Notes: a model not told the origin generated them from the sequence alone. Positions 18,216 to 28,504 are shown, numbered from the stretch's first letter. The stretch is DNA of 64,000 bases from Halalkalibacter oceani (GCF_023715705.1 NZ_JAMBOS010000010.1:1-64000); one strand, 5' to 3'. Translations and numbers: made by a program.

Positions 18216-18389
18216 TTGAAGCTTAGAAAAAAGGTTGAAGAACTGGAAAAAATGATGGAGGATCAGCTGGGGCGGAAGCTTACCGAGCAGGAAGTCGAGT
18301 TTCTCAAATGGCTCACCCATTCAGCAAAATCAAGGGAGGAAGGATATCCAGCTTTTTTTAAAACGGAGAATAAAAAACGCTCGTTCTAA
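18216..18389 (+). CDS. Small coiled-coil-like protein of 57 aa
   Basis: TTG start, chosen because AAGGAGG is seven bases upstream; an ATG at 18111 would add 35 residues but has poor spacing. The product (MKLRKKVEELEKMMEDQLGR...) is charged and helical, with LTEQEVEFLKWLTHSAKSREE as its core. It converges on lexA. I do not recognise the family. Confidence 0.65.
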   Translation: MKLRKKVEELEKMMEDQLGRKLTEQEVEFLKWLTHSAKSREEGYPAFFKTENKKRSF

Positions 18390-18424
18390 TGAGAACAAAG
18401 CGCTTGTCAGCAGGTATGTTTTGC

Positions 18425-19048
18425 TTAATGAATCGTCCGAAAAACCCCAATTACTTTACCAAGAACCGTACATTCCTTTAATAAAATCGGTGCCATCGTC
18501 GAATTTTCCGGCTGCAGGCGAATATAGTCCTTCTCGCGGAAAAAGCGCTTAACGGTGGCCTCATTTTCTTCGGTCATCGCCACGATAATATCCCCGTTGT
18601 CAGCCGATTGCTGCTGTCTCACAATCACCATATCCCCATCGAAAATTCCGGCTTCAATCATACTGTCTCCCTGAATCACAAGAACGTATGTGTTCTCATG
18701 CGAAATGAGATGATCAGGCAGGGGCAAATAATCTTCAATATTTTCAACGGCGGTAATCGGGTTCCCGGCAGTGACCTTCCCGATAATCGGAACATAGGTC
18801 GTCTTTTGTTCCTTGGTAGTCTGAACTTGATGATCCAAATGAAGAATCTCGATCGCTCTCGGTTTCGTCGGGTCGCGGCGGATGTATCCTTTCTTTTCAA
18901 GGCGGGATAAGTGACCGTGAACCGTAGAGCTCGAGGCGAGACCCACGGCTTCTCCAATTTCCCTGACGGAAGGCGGATATCCCTTTTTCTTAACCTCATC
19001 CTTAATGTAATCCAGTATCTCCAGCTGTCTTTTTGATAGCTTTGACAT
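18425..19048 (-). CDS. lexA: SOS repressor LexA
   Basis: A 207-aa repressor. The N-terminal winged helix carries [20 protein letters not shown], the self-cleavage site Ala-Gly is in KVTAGNP, and the catalytic Ser is in GDSMIEAGI, with Lys in the ATVKRFF segment. The second of two adjacent ATGs (19048) is preferred, being five bases after GGGGTG. Damage-induced RecA promotes autocleavage. Its promoter and boxes are shared with the divergent yneA-yneB operon. Confidence 0.98.
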   Translation of the reverse strand: MSKLSKRQLEILDYIKDEVKKKGYPPSVREIGEAVGLASSSTVHGHLSRLEKKGYIRRDPTKPRAIEILHLDHQVQTTKEQKTTYVPIIGKVTAGNPITAVENIEDYLPLPDHLISHENTYVLVIQGDSMIEAGIFDGDMVIVRQQQSADNGDIIVAMTEENEATVKRFFREKDYIRLQPENSTMAPILLKECTVLGKVIGVFRTIH

Positions 19049-19082
19049 CATGTCACCCCAATTCGCTTTCCTGTTTAGCTAA

Positions 19083-19180
19083 ATTGTACCATGCGAACAT
19101 ATGTAATGCAAACGTTAGTTCTAAAAAAACTATTGACACAAACGCTTGTTCTTATTATCATAAAAGCGAACAAATATTCT
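19083..19180. promoter_or_regulatory. lexA-yneA divergent promoters with LexA boxes
   Basis: Minus-strand lexA promoter: TTGCAT (19106-19111), 17 bp, TACAAT (19083-19088). Plus-strand yneA promoter: TTGACA (19133-19138), 17 bp, TATCAT (19156-19161). Against CGAACRNRYGTTYG, boxes at 19109-19122 and 19139-19152 (both minus orientation) match 13 of 14; 19167-19180 matches 12 of 14; 19094-19107 matches 11 of 14. The second fills the yneA spacer. Confidence 0.9.
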
Positions 19181-19198
19181 TATTTGAGGTGAAGCGGG

Positions 19199-20097
<899 letters not shown>

Positions 20098-20168
20098 GCG
20101 AGGTGCCTTCTGTTGAAAGAATCACTGTCTTCCTGTAAAGTTATAAGAACATGGAGGTGGCTTTAGCG

Positions 20169-20408
20169 ATGCTATCAAAAGAAAAAATAGCGAGAATTAA
20201 TGAATTGGCCAAGCGGGCGAAAACATCCGGGTTAACGAAATCCGAAGCGAAGGAACAGCAAACGCTTCGGAGTGAATATATTAAAACGTTCAGGCAGTCG
20301 TTCAAACAACAGCTGCACAATGTCACGGTTGTCGATGATAATGGAAATGACGTCACGCCTGACGCCCTTAAATTGAGCAAAGAAAATCAAACGAAACGCC
20401 AACATTAA
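20169..20408 (+). CDS. ynzC: YnzC-family small cytoplasmic protein (DUF896)
   Basis: A 79-aa protein beginning MLSKEKIARINELAKRAK and containing NDVTPDAL, typical of the YnzC/DUF896 helical-hairpin family. ATG 20169 is chosen since GGAGGTGG precedes it; an in-frame ATG at 20151 overlaps that ribosome binding site. In B. subtilis it is in the lexA-proximal yneA-yneB-ynzC set. Function is not established. Confidence 0.93.
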   Translation: MLSKEKIARINELAKRAKTSGLTKSEAKEQQTLRSEYIKTFRQSFKQQLHNVTVVDDNGNDVTPDALKLSKENQTKRQH

Positions 20409-20546
20409 TGAATGGACAGTGGCTTTTCTCTTGCAGTTATTCCGGTATTTGGAGTAGCTGCTTTTTTTACAGAAAAAAATGGTGCTGCGCGGTTTTTCAG
20501 GGGCGAAACTGAGCATTCTAACATACAGTGAATCTTCAGAGAACAC

Positions 20547-20575
20547 TTGTGAAAACATGGGATAAAGTATATGAT
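20547..20575 (+). promoter_or_regulatory. tkt promoter
   Basis: TTGTGA (20547-20552), 17-bp spacer, TATGAT (20570-20575), about 50 bp before the transketolase start. Confidence 0.65.
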
Positions 20576-20624
20576 ATAAAGCGAAATGCTCGTTTTCACC
20601 TATTGGAAAGGATGGTTGTTAAGG

Positions 20625-22622
20625 ATGGGAAATAAAGTTGATGCGTTAGCGATTAATACGATTCGAACACTGTCGATTGATAGTATTGAAAAGGCGAATT
20701 CAGGACATCCCGGAATGCCGATGGGAGCGGCGCCGATGGCCTATAGTTTATGGACAAAATGGATGAACCATAATCCGGCGAACCCGAATTGGGCCAACCG
20801 TGACCGGTTTGTTTTATCAGCGGGACACGGCTCCATGCTGTTGTACAGTCTGCTTCATCTTGCGGGCTATGATCTTTCGCTTGAGGATTTAAAGCAATTC
20901 CGTCAGTGGGGAAGCAAAACTCCTGGACATCCGGAATATGGTCACACGCCAGGGGTTGAAGCAACGACAGGTCCGCTTGGACAAGGGATCGCGATGGCGG
21001 TTGGAATGGCGATGGCCGAACGTCATTTGGCAAGTACATACAATAAGGATGATTTTCAAATCGTTGATCATTATACATATTCAATTTGCGGAGACGGTGA
21101 TTTGATGGAAGGCGTTTCGGCTGAAGCCGCTTCGCTTGCCGGTCATTTAAAGCTGGGTCGCTTAATTGTTCTGTATGATTCAAACGATATTTCTCTTGAT
21201 GGAGACCTGCACGTATCCTTCTCTGAAAACGTGGAAGAGCGCTACAAGGCTTATGGCTGGCAAGTGATTCGTGTAGAGGACGGCAATGATTTGGCGGAAA
21301 TCAACCAGGCGCTTGAAGCAGCGAAGCAAGACGAGCGTCCGACACTAATTGAAGTAAAGACGGTCATTGGCTACGGTTCACCGAACAAATCCGGTAAATC
21401 AGCTTCTCACGGCGCGCCGCTTGGTAAAGAGGAAGTAGGCTTGACAAAATCAGCTTACAAGTGGGTATTTGAAGAGGATTTCCATGTTCCGGATGAAGTG
21501 CGCGAGCATTTTGCTGCTGTAAAAGAACAAGGCGCTCAACAGGAACAGGAGTGGAACGAGCTGTTTGCAAAGTACAAGCAGGCTTATCCGGAGCTTGCGG
21601 CTCAATTTGAGCTAGCATTAGAAGGAGAGCTTCCGGAAGGCTGGGACGCGAATGCCCCGGTTTATGAGACCGGCTCAAAGGTAGCGACCCGTTCATCTTC
21701 CGGCGAAGCGCTCAATGCTTTTGCAGCAACAGTTCCTCAGCTTTTCGGCGGTTCAGCCGACCTTGCGTCTTCAAATAAAACGATGATGAAAGGTCTCGGT
21801 GACTTCAGCCGTGATCATTACGAAGGCCGAAACATCTGGTTCGGGGTACGGGAGTTTGCAATGGGAGCGGCGGTGAACGGAATGGCGCTTCACGGCGGAC
21901 TGAAAGTATTTGGCGCAACGTTTTTTGTCTTTTCTGATTACTTGCGCCCGGCGATCCGACTCGCGGCGTTAATGAAGCTTCCAGTCATCTATGTCTTCAC
22001 GCATGACAGTATTGCCGTCGGAGAGGATGGCCCGACTCACGAACCGGTTGAACAGCTGGCGTCTCTTCGCGCGATGCCGGGGCTTTCTGTCATTCGCCCT
22101 GGTGACAGCAACGAAACGGTTGCCGCTTGGAAGCTCGCGCTCGAAAGTAAGGATACACCAACGGCTCTCGTCCTAACACGTCAAAACCTGACGACGATCG
22201 AAGGCACTTCCGAGCGCGCCTACGAAGGTGTGAAAAAGGGTGCGTATGTCGTTTCGAAAGCGAATGGGAAAGCGGATGTACTGCTGCTGGCGACTGGTTC
22301 CGAAGTACCGCTTGCGGTTGAGGCACAATCAGTGCTTGAAAAGGAAGGCATTTATGCTAATGTTGTCAGCATGCCAAGCTGGGACCGCTTTGAAGCGCAG
22401 CCTCAGGAATATAAGGATGAAGTACTTCCTCCAACCATCAGTGTACGCCTTGGGCTTGAGATGGGCTCTTCCTTAGGATGGGCTAAATATGTCGGTTCAG
22501 CCGGCGATGTGCTGGCGATTGATCAATTTGGAGCATCGGCTCCGGGTGAAAAGATTATTGCAGAATATGGCTTTACCGTCGAGAATGTTGTCGCTAAGGT
22601 AAAAGCTTTATTACAAAAATAA
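20625..22622 (+). CDS. tkt: Transketolase
   Basis: A 665-aa thiamine-diphosphate enzyme that moves two-carbon units between sugar phosphates in the pentose phosphate pathway. Visible motifs: substrate His in [10 protein letters not shown], ThDP motif [13 protein letters not shown]...NDISLDG, and the transketolase C-terminal signature with [23 protein letters not shown] 20625 is used because GAAAGGATGG is suitably placed; the frame opens 13 codons earlier at 20586 without a good ribosome binding site. The position between ynzC and sirA is that of B. subtilis. Confidence 0.98.
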   Translation: MGNKVDALAINTIRTLSIDSIEKANSGHPGMPMGAAPMAYSLWTKWMNHNPANPNWANRDRFVLSAGHGSMLLYSLLHLAGYDLSLEDLKQFRQWGSKTPGHPEYGHTPGVEATTGPLGQGIAMAVGMAMAERHLASTYNKDDFQIVDHYTYSICGDGDLMEGVSAEAASLAGHLKLGRLIVLYDSNDISLDGDLHVSFSENVEERYKAYGWQVIRVEDGNDLAEINQALEAAKQDERPTLIEVKTVIGYGSPNKSGKSASHGAPLGKEEVGLTKSAYKWVFEEDFHVPDEVREHFAAVKEQGAQQEQEWNELFAKYKQAYPELAAQFELALEGELPEGWDANAPVYETGSKVATRSSSGEALNAFAATVPQLFGGSADLASSNKTMMKGLGDFSRDHYEGRNIWFGVREFAMGAAVNGMALHGGLKVFGATFFVFSDYLRPAIRLAALMKLPVIYVFTHDSIAVGEDGPTHEPVEQLASLRAMPGLSVIRPGDSNETVAAWKLALESKDTPTALVLTRQNLTTIEGTSERAYEGVKKGAYVVSKANGKADVLLLATGSEVPLAVEAQSVLEKEGIYANVVSMPSWDRFEAQPQEYKDEVLPPTISVRLGLEMGSSLGWAKYVGSAGDVLAIDQFGASAPGEKIIAEYGFTVENVVAKVKALLQK

Positions 22623-22735
22623 AAGCTTGATCAAGTGGAACGGTGTCACGGCTGGCACCCGGCCAAGGAAAGCAATAGTGAAACGATGGCAGTGACGGGG
22701 GGTTCCGCGTTCTGCGGGAAGCGGTCGGGCTTTAT
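22623..22735 (+). other. GC-rich structured tkt-sirA spacer
   Basis: A G+C-rich stretch with nested hairpins: GGTGTCA pairs with TGGCACC (22642-22662 region), and TTCCGC-GTTCT-GCGGGAA forms a short stem near 22703-22720. It ends in the terminator that follows. It could be a 3' UTR or an sRNA; no known riboswitch consensus was matched. Confidence 0.4.
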
Positions 22736-22780
22736 AAGGAGGAGCAAAAGGAAATCAACCCTTTTGCCCCTCCTTTTTTT
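22736..22780 (+). terminator. Intrinsic terminator after tkt
   Basis: AAGGAGGAGCAAAAGG and CCTTTTGCCCCTCCTT pair with one mismatch, followed by seven Ts. Confidence 0.92.
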
Positions 22781-22787
22781 CGACAAA
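22779..22787 (-). promoter_or_regulatory. Spo0A box upstream of sirA
   Basis: TTCGACAAA is the exact reverse complement of the 0A-box core TTTGTCGAA. It lies about 90 bp before sirA, which in B. subtilis is under Spo0A~P control. Confidence 0.6.
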
Positions 22788-22875
22788 ACTAGTGTGAAAA
22801 TTCGCTCTTTATTAGACAAGGAATGTTAGTACCTTTTTGTATACTGAATAGAGACCAGTTGAGGAAAGGGTGTCC

Positions 22876-23340
22876 ATGATGAGACATTATCAATTATTCA
22901 TATTTGAAGAAAGTGTTGCTCGTCAGTATTACGGACAAGAGGCGAAATTGTTTCATTTGTTTAAAGAACATGAACAGGCTAAGGGGGAAAAGCGTGAGCT
23001 GTTGAATAAACAAATTGAATACATTACGAAACCCATTCCGGCTTTACTGTTGCAACAAAAATTAAATGAAGCGTTTAGTTATGAGCGGGGCTATATCCAG
23101 CATAAGAACAGATACTTTCTTGATTTGTTCAGCCGGGGAGCGAAGGCGGAATTAATGATTGAGCGGCGGGCGCTCTATCTGACTTCGGATGGTGAGGAGA
23201 GCACCGAGGCGGAGACGATGTTCTTTGAAGTGCTGCGGAAATGTGAACCGACCTTCTTCGCACTTTCACTTAACGAACAGCGCTTTGGCTGGCTGCGGCC
23301 GATCAAGCAGCAATTTCCATTATCACAGTCTCATGGCTAA
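22876..23340 (+). CDS. sirA: Sporulation inhibitor of replication SirA
   Basis: A 154-aa homologue of B. subtilis SirA (YneE), which binds DnaA domain I and blocks re-initiation of replication when sporulation starts. Recognisable segments are YYGQEAKLFHLF, QIEYITKPIP, and AETMFFEVL...RFGWLRPIK, all conserved with the B. subtilis protein. AAAGGG precedes ATGs at 22876 and 22879; a GTG at 22870 overlaps the ribosome binding site. A Spo0A box upstream supports sporulation control. Confidence 0.92.
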   Translation: MMRHYQLFIFEESVARQYYGQEAKLFHLFKEHEQAKGEKRELLNKQIEYITKPIPALLLQQKLNEAFSYERGYIQHKNRYFLDLFSRGAKAELMIERRALYLTSDGEESTEAETMFFEVLRKCEPTFFALSLNEQRFGWLRPIKQQFPLSQSHG

Positions 23341-23461
23341 GCAGACCCTTAGCGATATTTTCCTTAAGTGCTTTTAAATCCTTTATCATTACGATATAAT
23401 GGATTAGGTTGATTGGCGGTGTCCAATCGGTTTAATAGCACGAAGGAGGACGTTGGTACTT

Positions 23462-23677
23462 ATGTGGATTCATATTCTTGGTTATACACTGGCTGTCGTG
23501 GCTGGAATTGCGCTCGGCTTCTTTATCGCACGTAAGACGATGATGTCTTATTTGAAAAAGAATCCGCCGATTAATGAGCAAATGCTCCGTGTCATGATGA
23601 TGCAGATGGGTCAGAATCCATCCCAAAAGAAAATCAATCAAATGATGAAAGCGATGCAGAAGCAGCAATCGAAATAA
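23462..23677 (+). CDS. yneF: UPF0154 membrane protein YneF
   Basis: A 71-aa single-pass protein: hydrophobic N-terminus ([14 protein letters not shown]) then the invariant [17 protein letters not shown] and [18 protein letters not shown]. The start could be ATG 23462 (12 bases after AAGGAGG) or TTG 23453 (3 bases after it). Position after sirA matches B. subtilis. Function unknown. Confidence 0.95.
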   Translation: MWIHILGYTLAVVAGIALGFFIARKTMMSYLKKNPPINEQMLRVMMMQMGQNPSQKKINQMMKAMQKQQSK

Positions 23678-23757
23678 GCTTTATTCGCAACGGTTTCAAA
23701 CAGTCTCCTGTACGAACGACGGACAAGCTGTTTGCGCCGCTTGCTTACTCTTTCATC

Positions 23758-23802
23758 AAACCACTTTTTTCTGCTAGATGAGCAGGGAAAGGTGGTTTTT
23801 TT
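23758..23802 (+). terminator. Intrinsic terminator after yneF
   Basis: AAACCAC...CTGCT and AGCAG...GTGGTTT form a two-part stem followed by a T-run to 23802. It overlaps a spurious frame. Confidence 0.85.
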
Positions 23803-23881
23803 GTTAGGCGCCAAAAGCAGGAATTTCTCGTTTCAGTCGCTTGTAAATTGTGTCAGCCCCGCTTCCGTTTTCCCTCACTCC

Positions 23882-23911
23882 TGTATAAAAAGTCCAAAAA
23901 ATCTAACACTA
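23882..23911 (+). promoter_or_regulatory. Possible sigma-G/F promoter of the ger operon
   Basis: TGTATA at 23882-23887 and AACACTA at 23905-23911 resemble forespore -35 (TGHATA) and -10 (CATACTA) elements, but the 17-bp spacing is a little long. Placed 34 bp before the germination permease. Confidence 0.35.
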
Positions 23912-23944
23912 CAAACAAAATACGGGATTGGAATAGAGTGAACG

Positions 23945-25009
23945 ATGAGAAGGAAAATTACGATTACGCAATTGTTCAGTATTTTTTTATTAAGTACAGG
24001 CTTTAGTAATCATGTTATTTTGACTCCTATATTAATTGGCTCGGCGGGCAGGGATTCCTGGCTCAGTGTGCTCATCGGCTATGGGTTTATGCTGCTGTTT
24101 TCGATTTTACTCGTGTATGTGACCGGGCGGTTTCAGGAAAAATCCTGTTTGCAGTGGATCTCAATGACTGTTGGCAAAGTGGGCAGTCGGATCATTGCTT
24201 TTTTCTTACTCATTTACTTGTTCGTCACAGGCTGGACAAGTATTGAAGAAACAGTAAACTGGACATCGGAAACGTATTTACTCAATACGCCGGAACTCGT
24301 TCTTGCGCTCGGTTTTCTGTTGCCATCATTCTTTATTGCTTATCATCATTTGAATCTTCTCGCGATCTGCGCCGGCATCATTCTACCATTTGTCATTATA
24401 TTAGGTGTGTTCGTCTCGATTGGAACGATGATCGATAAGAACTATGAGTTGATCACTCCGTTCCTTGTTGAGAACAGGTGGCAGGATGTGCTACATGGCT
24501 CGGTTTATGTGATCGGCTCTGGCGTGGAAATCTTTTTGTTCATCTTCATGCAGCACGAAATAAGGCGAACGATTACATTTTTCCACCTTGCCTTGTTGAA
24601 TACATTTCTCGCTGTATTAACGGCCGGTCCTTTGATTGGCAGCATCGCTATTTTTGGCGTGCATGAAGCGAAAAATATTCGATATCCGTCATTTTTTCAA
24701 TGGCGCCTGCTCAGAATCGGTGATTATTTCAATCATGTCGATTTTCTGGCGATTTATCAATGGTCGGCCGGTAATTTAATGCGGATTGCCCTCGTGCTTT
24801 ATTTGATTACGCATCTGCTTTCGATTAAGGAGAAAAAAAAACGGATTCTCGTTCAGCTGTGTATCTGTCTAATGTTTATTATTCTTATTTTACTGCCTAT
24901 CTCGAATGAAATGCTTCTGTCCTTTCTTCACCTTTATTACATAATGGGAGCCGTGTTTGGCTGCTTACTGACGGGATGTATCGCATTATTCATTAAATTC
25001 TCAAGATAA
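23945..25009 (+). CDS. Spore germination permease, GerAB type
   Basis: A 354-aa protein with about ten transmembrane helices of the APC-superfamily germination permeases (TIGR00912 type). Typical opening: ITITQLFSIFLLSTGFSNHV. In germinant receptors this B subunit binds the germinant, such as an amino acid, in the spore inner membrane. It is the first gene of a B-A-C operon: the A subunit starts 7 bp downstream. The specific ligand cannot be read from sequence. The gene is AT-richer than its neighbours, as is common for this family. Confidence 0.93.
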   Translation: MRRKITITQLFSIFLLSTGFSNHVILTPILIGSAGRDSWLSVLIGYGFMLLFSILLVYVTGRFQEKSCLQWISMTVGKVGSRIIAFFLLIYLFVTGWTSIEETVNWTSETYLLNTPELVLALGFLLPSFFIAYHHLNLLAICAGIILPFVIILGVFVSIGTMIDKNYELITPFLVENRWQDVLHGSVYVIGSGVEIFLFIFMQHEIRRTITFFHLALLNTFLAVLTAGPLIGSIAIFGVHEAKNIRYPSFFQWRLLRIGDYFNHVDFLAIYQWSAGNLMRIALVLYLITHLLSIKEKKKRILVQLCICLMFIILILLPISNEMLLSFLHLYYIMGAVFGCLLTGCIALFIKFSR

Positions 25010-25016
25010 AGGATGT

Positions 25017-26471
25017 ATGAGAATGAAACATGACCAGGAAGTGAAAGCGTTTTTAAAACAGCTTTTTCAGCAGTCAGCAGATATTACGATTGATGAGCAT
25101 GTTCTCGTTAAAGGTGAAGAGCGTAGCGTTGTGCTTGTCTTATTTTGCAACGGTCTGATTGATAAAAAAATGATTAATGAGAATTTGCAGGAGTTTCAGC
25201 ACGCTTATGCGGATAATGGAGTAAACGGTATTGAATCTGTTCGCAGCTCGATCCGGCTCAATCTTAGCGGGGAAAAGCGAAAAAAGGAAGCGGAAGAAAC
25301 GTTGCTGGATAAAGTGTACAGTGGCTATACCGCCTTTATCATCGAAGACGTATGTTTTTTAAGCGATACGGTCAACCCTCCAGTCAGAACACCAGAAGAA
25401 TCCACAACAGAAGTCTCGCTGCGAGGCCCAAGGGATGCGTTTGTCGAGGATATCCGTTCAAATGTAGCCTTGATCCGCAAGCGGCTCAAAACGAGAACTC
25501 TTGTCGCGAAGCAATTTGAAATCGGCAAAAGAAGTAAAACGAATGTTCAGCTGCTTTATTTAAGCGATGTGGTCAACCAGGAGCTTATTGAAGAAGTAAC
25601 GAGGCGCTTAGAGCAAATTGATATCGACATTTTGGAAACCGATAATCAGTTGCTTGCTCTTCTCTCAGACAATCCGCTTGCGCTCTTCCCTTTACTGAAA
25701 GCGACCTCACGTCCTGATGGGGTCGTCGCGAGCTTGGCGGTGGGCAGATGTGCGATCATGCTCGATAATGTTCCGAATGTTTTAATTGCCCCGGCGAATT
25801 TGATCTTTAACTTAAAAACGCCTGAAGATCAGCATATCCCCTATTATTACGGAACATTTGAACTGCTGATCCGTTTTCTGGGCCTGTTCACCTCGCTGTT
25901 TTTACCTGCTTTTTGGGTGGCGTTAACGTCCTTTAATGTCGAGCAGCTTCCTTTCTCACTTGTTGCGACAATCGGATCTTCGCGGCTCGGTGTTCCTTTT
26001 AACACCTCGGTTGAAATGCTGCTGGTCATCGGGTTGTTTGAAATCTTTCGCGAGGCAGGGGTGCGCCTTCCGAAAGCAGTTGGACAGACGATTGCTGTCG
26101 TCGGTGGGCTCATCGTTGGCGATGCCGCGATTCGGGCAGGATTAACCTCACCGACGATGTTAGTCGTTTCGGCGATGACCGCTGTATCAACGTTTACACT
26201 TGGAAATCAGGCTTTATACGGTACGGTGTCCATTTTACGGATTTTGGCGATATTACTCTCTTCCGTGCTTGGGATGCTAGGGTTTTTTAGCAGCGTTTTT
26301 CTCGTCCTCGGCTATTTAGCGAGATTGGAATCTTTCGGTCTGCCTTACTTAAGCCCGATTTCGCCTTTCGATAAAAACGATGTCATGAAGGCGCTGTTTA
26401 AGCTCCCTGTGGTTGCTGTCAAAGAGCGGGCGCAGACGCTGGATGTTAATGATCCTGATAGAAAGGAATAA
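25017..26471 (+). CDS. Spore germination protein, GerAA type
   Basis: A 484-aa A subunit: soluble N-terminal domain (about 1-270, with VLVLFCNGLIDKK corresponding to the YIDGLVD motif) and a membrane part of 4-6 helices with characteristic FNVEQLPFSL, GSSRLGVPFN, EMLLVIGLFEIFREAGVRLP and QTIAVVGGLIVGDAAIRAGL. ATG 25017 or ATG 25023 could be the start; both follow AAAGGATG. It forms a complex with the B and C subunits. The remnant at 15.4 kb is from the same family. Confidence 0.95.
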   Translation: MRMKHDQEVKAFLKQLFQQSADITIDEHVLVKGEERSVVLVLFCNGLIDKKMINENLQEFQHAYADNGVNGIESVRSSIRLNLSGEKRKKEAEETLLDKVYSGYTAFIIEDVCFLSDTVNPPVRTPEESTTEVSLRGPRDAFVEDIRSNVALIRKRLKTRTLVAKQFEIGKRSKTNVQLLYLSDVVNQELIEEVTRRLEQIDIDILETDNQLLALLSDNPLALFPLLKATSRPDGVVASLAVGRCAIMLDNVPNVLIAPANLIFNLKTPEDQHIPYYYGTFELLIRFLGLFTSLFLPAFWVALTSFNVEQLPFSLVATIGSSRLGVPFNTSVEMLLVIGLFEIFREAGVRLPKAVGQTIAVVGGLIVGDAAIRAGLTSPTMLVVSAMTAVSTFTLGNQALYGTVSILRILAILLSSVLGMLGFFSSVFLVLGYLARLESFGLPYLSPISPFDKNDVMKALFKLPVVAVKERAQTLDVNDPDRKE

Positions 26472-26475
26472 TGAG

Positions 26476-27612
26476 ATGATGTTTTCGTATAAAGGCGGGC
26501 TAGTGCTTCTGTCATTGCTTATTCTTTCGGGGTGCTGGGATGCGAAGGAGCTGGGCGAAGAAAGTTATGTGACTGCGCTCGGAATTGATTACAGCGATAA
26601 TCAATATACGATTTATACGCAATTGCTGGACTTCTCAAGTATCGTCACCCAGGAAAATAATAAAGCTGCCGAACCAATTCCGTTATATATCGGGGAAGTG
26701 AGTGGCCGGACGATCAATGATGCGATTTTTGATTTGTATCGGACAACGCAAATTCCGATAAACTGGTCGCATATCGGGACGATTATTTATTCTGAATCCG
26801 TCCTGAATCATGGTCTGGAGGAGGTTCATGAATCCTTACAAAAAAACGGTGAATTTCGGTACACGCCATGGGTGTTTGGCGCAAAGGGCTCGATTCGTGA
26901 AATTTTGACGATAACCGGTTTTTTTCAGCTCCCTCCTTTATATACGATTTTGTACAGCCCGGAAAAAATGTTTGAAATGAATTCATATATTGAGCCAAAA
27001 CGGCTCCATACTTTTATCGCCGAATATAAGGAACCGGGAAAAATTAGTCTGCTGCCATCAATTTCAATCAACAAAACACAATGGTCGCAATCGGCAGAAA
27101 CTCTAGAGCCGAAAAGCACGTTATTCATTGATGGAGCATTCCCGATTGACAGCCAGAAAGGCATCGCCAAAGAGTGGTTGTCCTTTGCCGAATTAGTGGG
27201 GAAACGATGGTTCCTGGATGCCGCCGATAACATTCCACTTGATTTTTATGAAGGCGGCGAAATTAAAGGCTCGGTCAATGTGTTAGACACGAAAGGCGAG
27301 GTAGAAGTAACAACGAATGGTCATAAAGCCGAGCTGGCTGTTAGCGTAAAAGCATCCGGCTCCTTGACAGATTTGGAAGAAGAGTTATCGCAGGACACGA
27401 TTGAGCAGCTAATCACGAAACAGATTGAAGCGGAAATCAGACAGACATACGAGAAAGCAATAGAAAAAGAGGCGGACGTCTATTGCGTGAAAAACAAACT
27501 GTTTCATCAGGGGATCAAGCCGGACCAACTGAATGAATATACGCAGGACAAGGAGTCGTTAACGCAAATAACAGTCGACTTTCATTTGAAAAGCAAGGGG
27601 CCTTATAACTAA
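26476..27612 (+). CDS. Ger(x)C family germination lipoprotein
   Basis: A 378-aa C subunit. Signal peptide with lipobox LILSGCWDAKEL, then the hallmark VTALGIDY and PINWSHIGTIIYSE segments. ATG 26476 is eight bases after AAAGGA; the frame is open further upstream inside the A gene but without a signal peptide at the front. Lipidation is needed for receptor function in B. subtilis. It completes the B-A-C germinant receptor operon. Confidence 0.94.
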   Translation: MMFSYKGGLVLLSLLILSGCWDAKELGEESYVTALGIDYSDNQYTIYTQLLDFSSIVTQENNKAAEPIPLYIGEVSGRTINDAIFDLYRTTQIPINWSHIGTIIYSESVLNHGLEEVHESLQKNGEFRYTPWVFGAKGSIREILTITGFFQLPPLYTILYSPEKMFEMNSYIEPKRLHTFIAEYKEPGKISLLPSISINKTQWSQSAETLEPKSTLFIDGAFPIDSQKGIAKEWLSFAELVGKRWFLDAADNIPLDFYEGGEIKGSVNVLDTKGEVEVTTNGHKAELAVSVKASGSLTDLEEELSQDTIEQLITKQIEAEIRQTYEKAIEKEADVYCVKNKLFHQGIKPDQLNEYTQDKESLTQITVDFHLKSKGPYN

Positions 27613-27676
27613 TAATGTTATATTTGCGCCAATATGGTATGGTGTTGTTATCTTACCTTAAGTAAGGAGTGCATGC

Positions 27677-28231
27677 ATGAGTGATAGAAATAAGATTGCC
27701 CAACTACTGTATTGGATAGGCATCACAGTAATAATTGTCGGAATCATTTTAGCATTTACAGTCGCAGGGCCCGGCTTAGGTAATGGCGAAGAAGGACCAT
27801 GGAGGATTTTTATAATCATGTTTCTTAGCGCTATTGTAAGTGGGATGATTTTGATTGGTCTTGGTGAATTAATTGAGCGTCAGTCAGAGATGAATCGATT
27901 ATTAAGACAAGGATTCCAACTGGCAGTTCCACAAAACGATCCCGCTATTACTGACCCGAAAATCGAAATAAAAAACGATCAGGTGGACTGGAATATCGAA
28001 GTGGAGGATGTTGATAAGATTTTGCAATTATTTGATAAGAGAAAAGTGAGAGAAATCATTGCTACGCCTTCAAGCTATACATTTGTAGTCGTAGCAGATG
28101 ATAAGGAGCAGCTCGTTAAAAAAGTTAGAAGCAATAATTCAGAAGAGATCCTTCTATTAACATTCAGCAGCTATCCCAATTTACAAGAATGGTACAGGAA
28201 TTATAAAAAGGAAGTAGTGATTGAGGTGTAA
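27677..28231 (+). CDS. Membrane protein of unknown function, 184 aa
   Basis: Two N-terminal transmembrane helices (WIGITVIIVGIILAFTVAG and FIIMFLSAIVSGMILIGLG) precede a soluble, mixed alpha/beta tail of about 120 aa with many Asp/Glu/Lys residues. Strong ribosome binding site AAGGAGTGC. It follows the ger operon by 65 bp but has its own promoter-like AT-rich stretch. I do not recognise a family; the two-helix start resembles small stress or spore membrane proteins. Confidence 0.8.
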   Translation: MSDRNKIAQLLYWIGITVIIVGIILAFTVAGPGLGNGEEGPWRIFIIMFLSAIVSGMILIGLGELIERQSEMNRLLRQGFQLAVPQNDPAITDPKIEIKNDQVDWNIEVEDVDKILQLFDKRKVREIIATPSSYTFVVVADDKEQLVKKVRSNNSEEILLLTFSSYPNLQEWYRNYKKEVVIEV

Positions 28232-28424
28232 TGTCTTTTTGCTGCTTTTTTGTTAACACAACCAGGTAAACCCTTTCTGGACTTAAGGGCCGGCATATGG
28301 TATATTTTATTCAGTAAAAACCTGTACGGAAAACGATGAAAGTCTGATGTATCAACGGTTTGACGCAGAGGGAGAATCCATTCCGGCGGCTTAAAGTGCC
28401 AGGGAAATAATTGATGGATGGACA

Positions 28425-28467
28425 GGGGCTGGGACAAAAGGTTGCATTTTACCTTTTGCCCAGTCCC
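28425..28467. repeat. Palindromic intergenic repeat, copy 1
   Basis: GGGGCTGGGACAAAAGG (28425-28441) faces ACCTTTTGCCCAGTCCC (28451-28467). The left arm is identical over 17 nt to one arm of the hairpin at 54360-54401 read on the other strand. It lies between the 184-aa gene and mnmH, with only a weak T-run, so it may be a repeat family rather than a simple terminator. Confidence 0.7.
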
Positions 28468-28504
28468 TCATTGTTTCCCTCTGAAGAGAAAGGGAGAATG
28501 TCGT

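Noticed and set aside
23732-23941. 69-codon frame between yneF and the ger operon
   Set aside because: It reads straight through a strong intrinsic terminator and lacks a good ribosome binding site.
28232-28424. Possible T-box or other riboswitch upstream of mnmH
   Set aside because: No T-box motif, specifier stem or known aptamer core was seen; only the palindromic repeat is supported.
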